Shown here: positions 1 through 6,571 of the stretch, one piece after another
How positions within the stretch are numbered: the first letter of the stretch is position 1
How the letters are laid out: every line of letters begins with the position of its first letter
Source: a virus
DNA: 24,817 nucleotides
Virus record (IMG/VR): IMGVR_UViG_3300031688_000126
Coordinates: 1-24,817 of that record
Direction: 5' to 3' (one strand)
Notes under the pieces: model-generated
What the model saw: the letters and a program-made list of their open reading frames with translations, nothing else
Told to the model about the DNA's origin: nothing
The model's database searches: none
Program-made: the position numbers and the translations under genes

Positions 1-160
1 TAAAGCTAGTAACATAACTATTTCCATAAAAAGGAAAAGTAAAGTCAAGAGGTACTTCAACCCAACTATCATCCGCTATCTGATGCTCAATTATCTCTGG
101 ATCAGACCAAGAGGATAGCGAACAAGATAACGCTAATAATGCCGCTAACCAATTTCTCAA
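1..160 (-). CDS. Secreted phage protein, TTG start, 3' end beyond left edge
   Basis: This gene is short in the window because it runs off the left edge; 53 codons are seen. The frame opens with TTG at 160, preceded by a good AGAGGAG ribosome site 6 bases upstream. The N-terminus (MRNWLAALLALSCSLSSWSD) is a plausible signal peptide with a cleavage site near residue 18-20. It is followed by DDSWVEVPLDFTFPFYGNSY, which resembles the start of a secreted or structural protein found in marine phages; I recall the family only by pattern. It overlaps the tail of the preceding gene by 59 bases in another frame. Function is unknown; position after the fibre and dioxygenase genes suggests a virion or envelope role. 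The start choice is moderately sure; that the frame is coding is likely. Confidence 0.6.
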   Translation of the reverse strand, partial: MRNWLAALLALSCSLSSWSDPEIIEHQIADDSWVEVPLDFTFPFYGNSYVTSF

Positions 161-716
161 GAAATACTCCTCTATCCATATTTGCTGTTTGTTCTTTCTT
201 TGGAATCTTCTTAGGATTCAATCTCCATTCTGCTGTAGCTTCTTGTCCAATCAATCCTTCACCTGTAGTAGATGAGAAAATCGGACAAGGCGTTCCTGCA
301 AATTTCATCGCATCATATGTATTTCTATTTTGGCACATTAAAGCAACTGCTGCTACTTTCATACCCATATCATATAATACTTTAGCGTTCTTTAATCTTA
401 CACAGTTCTCATCATTGTAGACTTGACCTGTACTTATACCTATTATTTGTGTTTGTACTGCTCCTGCTACACCTACTGTACATAAGTCTGAATTACTAGC
501 ATTTATGCTAGGACTAATTGCACTAGGTGGATTAGTTCTAACTGTAGACCTAGTAGTTGAATTACTTGTTACTGTGCTGTTAGCTGTGCTGTTAGTAACT
601 ATAGGGTCTGCTGAATGAGCAACACCTACTAAAAATACTAATACTATTAACCCAGCTATTAAATTGTTACGCAGTCTGTTTGACATCAATCGTATACTAT
701 TTAAAAGGTTTTCCAA
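102..716 (-). CDS. Secreted Ser/Thr/Asn-rich phage protein with C-terminal membrane segment
   Basis: This 204-residue protein has a basic N-terminus, a hydrophobic core (about residues 18-33) and an AHS-AD signal cleavage site near 35. A Ser/Thr/Asn-rich linker follows (about 38-75). Next comes a compact domain (about 78-150) with four cysteines and the motifs VGVAGAVQTQIIGISTG, LYDMGMKVAAVALMC and GTPCP. The last 16 residues are hydrophobic and may anchor it in the membrane. I have seen the central domain pattern in marine phage hypothetical proteins, but I know no function. ATG at 716 overlaps the previous gene by 20 bases; a second ATG at 686 directly before the signal peptide (MSNRLRNN) is equally possible. 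The end overlaps the TTG-started gene at 160. A periplasmic or envelope role late in infection is inference. Confidence 0.75.
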   Translation of the reverse strand: MENLLNSIRLMSNRLRNNLIAGLIVLVFLVGVAHSADPIVTNSTANSTVTSNSTTRSTVRTNPPSAISPSINASNSDLCTVGVAGAVQTQIIGISTGQVYNDENCVRLKNAKVLYDMGMKVAAVALMCQNRNTYDAMKFAGTPCPIFSSTTGEGLIGQEATAEWRLNPKKIPKKEQTANMDRGVFLEKLVSGIISVILFAILLV

Positions 717-1290
717 GAAACCACATACTAAGAGAATATCTAGTTCCCTTTGTTACTGGTGTTATTTCGTGAAGTAAGTAGCTAGGAAAAAAAGTTATCC
801 ACCCTTTCTTTTGTTCTATATGACCAGAATTATATAAAATTAAATCACCGCCCTCAAAATTATCATTTAAAGGCATAATCATAGACAGTTTACGAACCTT
901 GTTATGAAGATTTTTTTTTGTTGGAAGTATCATTTTTTCTCCTTCTGTACCCATACTATCTATGTGTTGTTTATGGAAATCACCAACTTCATATTTTGAT
1001 ATCTGGTAAGACTCTGCCGAAGATATTTCAAAATTCCATTTTGCATTTTGATTTGCCCTAGTCATAAATGACCAGACTAAATCATAAATAAATTGTTGGT
1101 TATTAAAAAAATTATTTCCTGTTCTTATATTTTCAGAAGAATGACTAGCTGTAACTGGGTTCATTCCAACATCAATAAAATTATCAACAGCAGTATCAAG
1201 AATAGTTTTACAAATTTTAGAGTCAAATCCTTTTTTAAAAGACCAAGAAGGATTGCCAGAACATTCATTAGTAAACTGTATAATACTCAT
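697..1290 (-). CDS. 2-oxoglutarate/Fe(II) dioxygenase-like protein (PKHD type), copy 2
   Basis: This 197-residue protein belongs by pattern to the prolyl/lysyl-hydroxylase-like 2OG-Fe(II) oxygenases, which use 2-oxoglutarate, oxygen and iron to hydroxylate a protein or other substrate. The iron ligands appear as H109-x-D111 and distal H174, and R184 in VTKGTRYSLSMWFLG is placed to bind 2-oxoglutarate. It is a tandem paralogue of the gene at 1300-1923: they share the N-terminus (MS-I-QFTNE) and C-terminus (RYSL-WFLG-P-K), and the middle is diverged. The start has no clear Shine-Dalgarno, only an AT-rich TATTAATT leader. Such genes are common beside tail and capsid genes of marine phages, and their substrates are generally unknown. 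Modification of a virion or host protein is inference. Confidence 0.85.
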   Translation of the reverse strand: MSIIQFTNECSGNPSWSFKKGFDSKICKTILDTAVDNFIDVGMNPVTASHSSENIRTGNNFFNNQQFIYDLVWSFMTRANQNAKWNFEISSAESYQISKYEVGDFHKQHIDSMGTEGEKMILPTKKNLHNKVRKLSMIMPLNDNFEGGDLILYNSGHIEQKKGWITFFPSYLLHEITPVTKGTRYSLSMWFLGKPFK

Positions 1291-1299
1291 AATTAATAT

Positions 1300-1923
1300 T
1301 TATTTAATAGGTGCACCAAGAAACCAACTTACTAATGAATATCTTACACCCTTTGTTACAGGTGCAACTCTATGTTCCATACCTGTTGTAAAAAATACCA
1401 TACTTCCTGCTTTTAAATTAACTGGTATATTTTTACACTTTCCTTGACGGTAACTACAAAATTCAAAACCACCACCTTCAAAGTTATCATTTAATATTAA
1501 AGACATACTTATCTTTCTAACCTTACCGTGCATAAAAGAATTTTGTGGCAAGTCATAAGTCGATAAACTATCTGAAATACCATCGGTGTGCCATCCATAA
1601 AAGCCATCTTTTTTGTAACGAGTTATCTGCATATCTTCAGCAGCGCTAATATCTAAATTCCAACTAGATTTTTTATTAGCTTCTAACATATATAGCCAAA
1701 TTAAATCATAAAGCCATTGTTCAGAAGTCCAATAAACATCACTTATTCTAACTTTAGTATCTTTTTTGTAATCATCCTTTTGACCTGCATAGATTTTTTC
1801 TTTAGTTGAAGCAACGGTAGAGTCTACCCATTTACTTTTGCCGAGGTTTTTTATTCTATTACAAGTTTTTTTATCTATAACTTTATCAAAAATGCACCAT
1901 TCATTAGTAAACTGTATACTCAT
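1300..1923 (-). CDS. 2-oxoglutarate/Fe(II) dioxygenase-like protein (PKHD type), copy 1
   Basis: At 207 residues, this has the usual length of a phage PKHD-type 2OG-Fe(II) oxygenase, a double-stranded beta-helix fold. Ligands seen are H112-x-D114 (in FYGWHTDG), H184 (in GMEHRVAPV) and R194 (in KGVRYSLVSWFLG); the strand NDNFEGGGFEF is typical of the family. It lies 9 bases before its paralogue at 697-1290 and follows a small tail-type gene by 32 bases. Like its sister it lacks an obvious ribosome site. The first 25 or so coding bases and the C-terminal codons are almost the same in both copies at DNA level, so the duplication is either fairly recent or its ends have been homogenised. The reaction class is confident; the substrate is not known. 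Confidence 0.88.
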   Translation of the reverse strand: MSIQFTNEWCIFDKVIDKKTCNRIKNLGKSKWVDSTVASTKEKIYAGQKDDYKKDTKVRISDVYWTSEQWLYDLIWLYMLEANKKSSWNLDISAAEDMQITRYKKDGFYGWHTDGISDSLSTYDLPQNSFMHGKVRKISMSLILNDNFEGGGFEFCSYRQGKCKNIPVNLKAGSMVFFTTGMEHRVAPVTKGVRYSLVSWFLGAPIK

Positions 1924-1955
1924 AATTGATACTTATATCTAACTTAAAAAATTCT

Positions 1956-2237
1956 TTAAGTAGTTTCTACCCAATTTGTTATTGATTCATCCCAAGTATA
2001 AAACTTTCCGTCTGCTGGATGAGCTACTGGTGGGTTCCAATCATTTTTATTTTCATCTAGTATATAAGATGGATGTGGTTTAGGTGGAACAAAAGCCTCT
2101 CTCGCTGCATCATAAGAAAAACCTATGCTTGCAGTTGAAGATTCTATCCAAGTTCCTTCTTGTCTATCAATAAAGTCTTGTTCAGATACAATTACTTTGT
2201 CTACTATTCCATCAATTACTTTTGCATAATTTGCCAT
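1956..2237 (-). CDS. Small tail/fibre-associated protein, unknown
   Basis: A 93-residue protein starting MANYAKVIDGIVDKVIVSEQ and ending in a Trp-rich tail (FYTWDESITNWVETT). The pattern 'variable-name, viv.e.df, W, PPKPHPSYILDE, W..P' is one I recognise from small hypothetical proteins after fibre genes in marine cyanophages and pelagiphages. It may assist fibre assembly or form a tip domain; this is inference. I place the start at ATG 2237 because GGTGAG stands about 8 bases before it; an in-frame ATG at 2246 would overlap the adhesin gene, which ends at 2239. It sits between the glycine-rich adhesin and the dioxygenase pair, in the same direction, and so is probably co-transcribed. Confidence 0.75.
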   Translation of the reverse strand: MANYAKVIDGIVDKVIVSEQDFIDRQEGTWIESSTASIGFSYDAAREAFVPPKPHPSYILDENKNDWNPPVAHPADGKFYTWDESITNWVETT

Positions 2238-2238
2238 A

Positions 2239-3141
2239 TTAACCACTCACCCTATATCGAATAACAACAACACCATTACCACCATCACCCGGCCCACCTG
2301 CATCACCGCTATTTGGATGTGTAGCACCAGCACCTATTGCTATAGCGTATGTCGTTGCTGTAACAGATTTACTTGCATTAACTAATACACCGCCAGCTCC
2401 GCCTCCACCGTGACCAGCTCCGTAGCCATAATCAGAAGCACCACCACCGCCACCTAAACCATCTGTACCATCAACACCATTTAATGGGTCACCTACACCT
2501 GCACTAGAAGGTGAGCCTCCAGCTCCTCCTCCTCCGTTTCCACCAGCTCCACCTGCAACAGAAGTATTACTAGAACCACCACCGCCACCACCACCATAAT
2601 AGATGTTAGAGCCAGTTTTATAAGCGTTTTGTATTCCAACACCACCAGCACCATTAGCTGATGCAGAAGCATTTCCACCTGCACCACCTGCACCACCGCC
2701 ACCACCGCCTGCAGCATTGGTACTAGTGTGTTGATTACCACCAGCGTTGCCTTGTCCTGCTGTACCAGAACCACCATTAGCGTATGGAGAACCAGCACCA
2801 CCACCCGAACCACCATTGTGTCCTGCTGGAGAACCGGGATATGGGCCTCCACCACCACCACCAATAGCAGTTAAACCAAATCCAGTAGTATTTGCTCCAT
2901 CAACTCCATCTTTATAACCAGCTAATACATAAGCAGCACCAGAGCCACCACCAGCAACAAGCATCACATCAACAATAGCATCTTCTCCAAGAGTTGTTAT
3001 TTCAAAATCTCCAGAAGATGAAAATGTATGTGATTTAAAATCACCATAAGTAGCAGTTGTGCCACCAGTTGCTTCTGTGTATACTGTGCCCCCACTAGGA
3101 TTAGCAGAACCAAAGCCTAATACTGTATATCCAAAACTCAT
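2239..3141 (-). CDS. Glycine-rich tail fibre adhesin
   Basis: This 300-residue protein begins with a short variable part, then HTFSSSGDFEITTLGEDAIVDVMLVAGGG, the typical entry to a glycine-rich fibre domain (PF21722-like by memory). From about residue 67 to 285 it is made of long poly-glycine tracts separated by short loops. It ends in NGVVVIRYRVSG, the usual closing strand of these domains. In T-even-like phages, comparable glycine-rich domains form polyglycine-II sandwiches at the fibre tip and bind host surface receptors. It follows the repeat-built fibre gene by 9 bases, with GGGG before its ATG (RBS-like AAGGGGATTAT). Role as receptor-binding tip is an inference from family and position. 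The loops between glycine tracts are the likely specificity sites. Confidence 0.85.
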   Translation of the reverse strand: MSFGYTVLGFGSANPSGGTVYTEATGGTTATYGDFKSHTFSSSGDFEITTLGEDAIVDVMLVAGGGSGAAYVLAGYKDGVDGANTTGFGLTAIGGGGGGPYPGSPAGHNGGSGGGAGSPYANGGSGTAGQGNAGGNQHTSTNAAGGGGGGAGGAGGNASASANGAGGVGIQNAYKTGSNIYYGGGGGGGSSNTSVAGGAGGNGGGGAGGSPSSAGVGDPLNGVDGTDGLGGGGGASDYGYGAGHGGGGAGGVLVNASKSVTATTYAIAIGAGATHPNSGDAGGPGDGGNGVVVIRYRVSG

Positions 3142-3150
3142 ATAATCCCC

Positions 3151-4536
3151 TTACGCATCTGTTAAAGCATCTGTCGTATAGAATATTTTAATTCCATGTA
3201 GCCTAGCATCTCCAGCCATAGCATCTCCAGATACATCTCTTCCAATTCTAAAATAACATAAATCATTATCAGCAGGTGTACCTGCAATAGTAACTGCTCC
3301 GCTTTCTGCTGATACTAATAATTCTTCAACTGCTCCTTGTGCGTTATCTGTAACAACTACTGCTGTTCCATAAGCAACATCAATAGTTTCATTGTCATTC
3401 ATTGCCACACCTTGTACTGACCAATCACAATCAGTTGTTGCAGCTATGCCCGACCAAAATACTTGAAAAGTAACTGTTCCTAAGTTCCACATTTTAGGAA
3501 AGGCTACAGAAAATTGTGCAAACTCATCACTATCTTTATCAAAATCTAAAACATTCATATCAGGTCTACCTGAAGTTGTTTCAACTGTTGTTAAAGCAGA
3601 GCAACCATTTGATGTAGTTGGAGTCATTGCTTGTGAAGGAACCCATATAGTATTTTTACCAACCAAACCAGTTGTTTTAGCGAGAGTAACTTGTGCATCT
3701 GCTATGTGAGCAGTATCTATACTTCCATCTGTATAGTGTTCTGAATCAATTGCATCATCTGCAATTTTAGCACCTGTTACTGCATCGGCTGCAATCTCTG
3801 CTGTACCAACTGCATTATCAGCTAAGTGTTCATTGTCAATACTAGCTGCTGCGTAGTGTTCAGAGTTTAAAACATTATCTCCAATTTTAGCTGCGGTTAC
3901 ACAATCTGCACCTAAAGCAGTAGCATCTACTGAACCTGCTGCATAATGTTCTGCATCAATTGAGTCTGCTGCTATGTGTTCTGAGTTAATACTATCATCT
4001 GCTATCTTTGTTCCGTCTACAATATCTGCTGCTAAGTGAACTCTGTCTATTGAGCCATCAACATATTGGTCAGAGTCTACAGAGTTAACACTCATATGAA
4101 CTAAATCTATACTACCATCTACATATTGAGGACTGTCTACCGAGTTAACTGACATGTGAGCCAAGTCTACTGCTCCGTCTGCAATCTCTGCTGAGTCAAT
4201 TGCATCATCTGCCATCTTAGCATTTGTTACATTTGAATCTAAAATCTTAGCTGTTGTTACTGCGTTGTTAGCTAGTTCAGCTACAGTAATAGCATTGTTT
4301 GCTATATCTTCTGCAACAATAACATCGACTCCTAGTTTTGCTGAAGTAATTGCGTTGTCTGCAATATGTGCTGTAGCAATTGAACCGTCTACATAGTGTT
4401 CGGCTCGTATAGAATTGTCGTGTAAAACATTGTTGATGGTTACTTTCTTAGAAGTACCACCATCATTAATTAATAATTCCTCATTACCGTCTGTAGCGGT
4501 TAATGCGGTTAGTGCTGATACTTTAATTTGTGCCAT
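3151..4536 (-). CDS. Tail fibre with 25 ten-residue repeats
   Basis: A 461-residue fibre protein. Residues 1-38 (MAQIKVSALTALTATDGNEE) resemble the N-terminal virion-binding part of marine phage fibres. Residues 39-288 consist of about 25 uninterrupted ten-residue units of the form (A/V)D(G/N/D)(S/A)(I/V)(D/T)xx(H/K)(I/L/Y), which probably make a trimeric beta-helical shaft. Residues 289-461 form a C-terminal globular domain (FQVFWSGIAATTDCDWSVQG, CYFRIGRDV, GIKIFY), a jelly-roll-like region seen at the ends of phage stalks. The start has a good GGAG site. It lies between a small unknown gene and the glycine-rich adhesin, and probably carries the adhesin or works beside it; that partnership is inference. 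The fibre identity is confident. Confidence 0.88.
   Translation of the reverse strand: MAQIKVSALTALTATDGNEELLINDGGTSKKVTINNVLHDNSIRAEHYVDGSIATAHIADNAITSAKLGVDVIVAEDIANNAITVAELANNAVTTAKILDSNVTNAKMADDAIDSAEIADGAVDLAHMSVNSVDSPQYVDGSIDLVHMSVNSVDSDQYVDGSIDRVHLAADIVDGTKIADDSINSEHIAADSIDAEHYAAGSVDATALGADCVTAAKIGDNVLNSEHYAAASIDNEHLADNAVGTAEIAADAVTGAKIADDAIDSEHYTDGSIDTAHIADAQVTLAKTTGLVGKNTIWVPSQAMTPTTSNGCSALTTVETTSGRPDMNVLDFDKDSDEFAQFSVAFPKMWNLGTVTFQVFWSGIAATTDCDWSVQGVAMNDNETIDVAYGTAVVVTDNAQGAVEELLVSAESGAVTIAGTPADNDLCYFRIGRDVSGDAMAGDARLHGIKIFYTTDALTDA
3673..4422 (-). repeat. 30-bp coding repeats (25 x 10 residues) in fibre shaft
   Basis: The fibre gene holds about 25 consecutive diverged 30-bp units, each coding ten residues such as VDGSIDLVHM, ADDAIDSEHY or AADAVTGAKI. 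Two neighbouring pairs form a 20-residue super-repeat (VDGSID-VH- plus SVNSVDS-QY). The constant phase without indels implies structural constraint on shaft register. Confidence 0.9.
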
Positions 4537-4539
4537 TTT

Positions 4540-4740
4540 TTACTCCGCTATTATAAATGTTGATGTTTCGTTTAGTACATTTGCATTTGGGTCTACCCTT
4601 GATTCATCTACTAGATAGTTACCATTTTCTAGTAAAATTTCTATTGCAGTTGTTTCTGTAGGGTCAAAATCTCGCATCCATTGCCTTCTATTCTGCAATG
4701 TAGCTAGTGCTTTTTGTTGTTTCCAATACATTCTTGCCAT
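4540..4740 (-). CDS. Small protein, unknown (tail region)
   Basis: A 66-residue protein, MARMYWKQQKALATLQNRRQ at the start and NVLNETSTFIIAE at the end. The first third is basic and probably helical; the rest is acidic (DFDPTETTAIEILLENGNYL). It overlaps the stop of the gene before it by one base (TAATG arrangement at 4740), so translation is probably coupled, and ends 3 bases before the fibre ATG. I recognise no domain. Position between a Ser/Thr-rich unknown and the fibre suggests a minor structural or connector part, but this is inference. Confidence 0.7.
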   Translation of the reverse strand: MARMYWKQQKALATLQNRRQWMRDFDPTETTAIEILLENGNYLVDESRVDPNANVLNETSTFIIAE

Positions 4741-5327
4741 TAGATTCTTACCCCAAATTGTTTATTTCGTTTAGCAACTAATCTTAATAATCTTTCACGC
4801 TCAACTTTTAATATATCTTCTATTGATTTAATACTAATAGGTGCAGATTGTTCATGTATTTTAGTTGTAAGTGTTTTCCCTGTAGGCTCAATATAAGACG
4901 ATGATTTTGCTTTAATTTCTGAATCACTTGGTGTTTTTGTAGAAGCATGAGTTGCATCATATGTACCTTTAGGTGCTTTAGAAGATTCTTTATGAGCAGA
5001 TAAGCTAGTACCACTATAAGTAGGTGCTTTAGAATCACCACTAATAGATTCTAATTCTTCTTGTGGGTCTAACATATCTTCAAACATTGTAAGTAAAGTA
5101 TCTACTTCATCTTCTGGTTGTTCATCACCTTCAAACATAAGTTTATTGTGGTCTAGGTAATGTTCTAAAGTTACAAAGTCATCACTATCTTCATTCATGT
5201 CGTGATACTCTTTTTCATAAGTAGCAGACAAGAGTTGACTCCATACCTCAAGTACCTTTGCTTTTATTCTATCTAACTCTAAGCTATCTGTAGAGTTATG
5301 GTCGCATGTGTCTTTAAATATGTCCAC
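4740..5327 (-). CDS. Unknown acidic/low-complexity phage protein, GTG start
   Basis: About 195 residues. The frame is open from an ATG at 5411, but that start would overlap the zinc-ribbon gene by 98 bases. GTG at 5327 has AAGGAT 8 bases upstream and leaves only a 14-base overlap, so I choose it. The N-terminal half is acidic and likely helical (LELDRIKAKVLEVWSQLL, EDEVDTLLTMFEDMLDPQEE). A Ser/Thr/Lys-rich low-complexity middle follows, then a helical basic C-terminus (IEDILKVERERLLRLVAKR). I do not recognise a family. Genes with this acidic helical start followed by linker occur between capsid and tail genes of marine podoviruses, where they may be minor virion proteins; that is inference. 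Confidence 0.7.
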   Translation of the reverse strand: MDIFKDTCDHNSTDSLELDRIKAKVLEVWSQLLSATYEKEYHDMNEDSDDFVTLEHYLDHNKLMFEGDEQPEDEVDTLLTMFEDMLDPQEELESISGDSKAPTYSGTSLSAHKESSKAPKGTYDATHASTKTPSDSEIKAKSSSYIEPTGKTLTTKIHEQSAPISIKSIEDILKVERERLLRLVAKRNKQFGVRI

Positions 5328-5559
5328 TAAATTTATCCTTATATGTGCCGTTTTTAGTTTCGCTAATGCGTTTGCGTTCTCTTTGATTCCATTGTGTTGA
5401 TTCATATCCAAACGATGGGCGTATATCAGTATTAATAGTCATAATAACCTCACCCTTACTACCGCACTCTGGACATTTTTTCTTTATTTCTCTTTCTTTA
5501 TATGAACATAATTCTTCAAATACATGTCCATCTTTACATTCGTAATCGTAATAAGGCAT
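5314..5559 (-). CDS. FmdB-like zinc-ribbon protein
   Basis: An 81-residue protein with an N-terminal zinc ribbon: MPYYDYECKDGHVFEELCSY, then KKKCPECGSKGEVIM, giving Cys8 and CxxC as metal ligands; GHVFEE replaces the usual second CxxC with C-x2-G-H, so the histidine may serve as a ligand. This is the pattern of the FmdB/putative regulatory zinc ribbon family. The C-terminal part (SFGYESTQWNQRERKRISETKNG) is basic. ATG at 5559 is chosen; an upstream TTG at 5571 has no better signal. It directly follows the major capsid gene and overlaps the next gene by 14 bases. FmdB-like genes are frequent in marine podoviruses; DNA or RNA binding is inference. Confidence 0.78.
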   Translation of the reverse strand: MPYYDYECKDGHVFEELCSYKEREIKKKCPECGSKGEVIMTINTDIRPSFGYESTQWNQRERKRISETKNGTYKDKFSGHI

Positions 5560-5585
5560 AACTTTTTCCAATTAATTCAGAATAA

Positions 5586-5603
5586 CCCCCTCGTTAGAAG
5601 GGG
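5586..5603 (-). terminator. Hairpin after major capsid gene, possible partial terminator
   Basis: On the minus strand CCCCTTC-TAAC-GAGGGGG makes a 7-bp stem (one G-U) with a 4-base loop, 15 bases after the capsid stop, followed by TTATTCTG. The U tract is poor, so it may attenuate or protect the capsid mRNA 3' end instead of stopping all transcription. Confidence 0.5.
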
Positions 5604-5608
5604 CTACA

Positions 5609-5624
5609 GCTTAATTAATTAAGC
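5609..5624. other. 16-bp perfect palindrome over capsid stop codon
   Basis: GCTTAATTAATTAAGC is a perfect palindrome that contains the TAA stop of the capsid gene (5619-5621). With the hairpin at 5586-5603 it forms a two-hairpin cluster at the end of the capsid message. Confidence 0.7.
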
Positions 5625-6551
5625 ACCTGGAACTACAAACGCAACACCAGCATCGTTACGAAGTTCTGCAACTCCATAAAGAGTATCAGCAGTGAACAAA
5701 TCACCTAAATACTCCTGCTTATATTGTGTTTGACTTCTTACGCCAACTTGTTCCGCAAGGACTAAAGCGTCTTTGTGAAATAAGCAACCAACTCTATCAG
5801 TTGCTGTATCAGCAGTAGTAGTAGTAGGACAATTAGATGAGATGTAAACATCAACACCATAAATCATACCAATCTTGCCAGTCTTAATTGCTTCACCATT
5901 ACCAATGAACTGTTGCTCTGTGAATCTGTTGATTCCAAGCAAGTCATTCGCTGCAATTGGTGGCATTACGATATAACGATTGTCCATAGGAACATTCGCA
6001 TTATCTAGTTTAAGAATCATTGCTCTGATTCCTGCATCCGTAATGTCTGCTGCGTTAGAAGAGTTACCAGTATAGAAAGCTGCACCAGTTGAACCGATGT
6101 ATGCTTTCTCCCAAGCTGCTGCATCTGCACCTGCTACTGTTCCGCCTTGAAAACCTTCCCATAGTGTAACTAGGTCAGTGTCCACCTGCGTTGCCAAAGC
6201 AAAGCCAGCATCATCAGTATAGAACTTTCTCATTGATGCTAGTGATTGTACTTCTGCAATATCTTCAATTAGCTTAGAGTATTCATAATGCTTATTGATT
6301 GTTACTGTGACAGCAGTGTTAGTAGCAGCACTCAATGTTACTTGTGTGTTTGCTGCTTTTGCACTTGCTGCACCTCTAGCGGGTACTGGAATATATATAG
6401 TATCGCCTTTTTTACCTTTATGTGATAATTTTGTAACTAAATTTGCTGTTACAAGATTTGATTTATACGCACCTATTACTTCATCGCTCCACAACTCGGG
6501 GATGAAGTTATTGGCAACTGCTGTTGTTACTTGATTAGAACCTAAAGCCAT
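5619..6551 (-). CDS. Major capsid protein
   Basis: A 310-residue coat protein, the usual length for the HK97-fold coat of marine podoviruses. It opens MALGSNQVTTAVANNFIPEL, has FIPELWSDEVIGAYKSNLVT, then a strand-rich portion (KKGDTIYIPVPARG) and INKHYEYSKLIEDIAEVQS corresponding to the long-helix region. The P-domain portion includes NRYIVMPPIAANDLLGINRF, and the C-terminus has LYGVAELRNDAGVAFVVPGA. A strong AGGAG lies before the ATG. It follows the scaffold gene by 20 bases, as in T7- and P22-like head modules. It is the most abundant virion protein by role, and the hairpin at 5586-5603 downstream may help raise its mRNA level (inference). Confidence 0.95.
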   Translation of the reverse strand: MALGSNQVTTAVANNFIPELWSDEVIGAYKSNLVTANLVTKLSHKGKKGDTIYIPVPARGAASAKAANTQVTLSAATNTAVTVTINKHYEYSKLIEDIAEVQSLASMRKFYTDDAGFALATQVDTDLVTLWEGFQGGTVAGADAAAWEKAYIGSTGAAFYTGNSSNAADITDAGIRAMILKLDNANVPMDNRYIVMPPIAANDLLGINRFTEQQFIGNGEAIKTGKIGMIYGVDVYISSNCPTTTTADTATDRVGCLFHKDALVLAEQVGVRSQTQYKQEYLGDLFTADTLYGVAELRNDAGVAFVVPGA

Positions 6552-6571
6552 TTGCTTCTCCTATTAAATGA

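Noticed and set aside
2493-2864. 123-residue minus frame rich in Val and Leu
   Set aside because: It is the glycine-rich adhesin read in another frame: GGN repeats become Val/Leu runs; no separate start signals.
3673-4422. Regular 30-bp repeats that might suggest a CRISPR array
   Set aside because: Repeats are diverged, in frame, directly joined without spacers and encode a fibre shaft.
4740-5411. ATG at 5411 as the start of the unknown acidic protein
   Set aside because: It would overlap the zinc-ribbon gene by 98 bases without a ribosome site; GTG 5327 has a good one.
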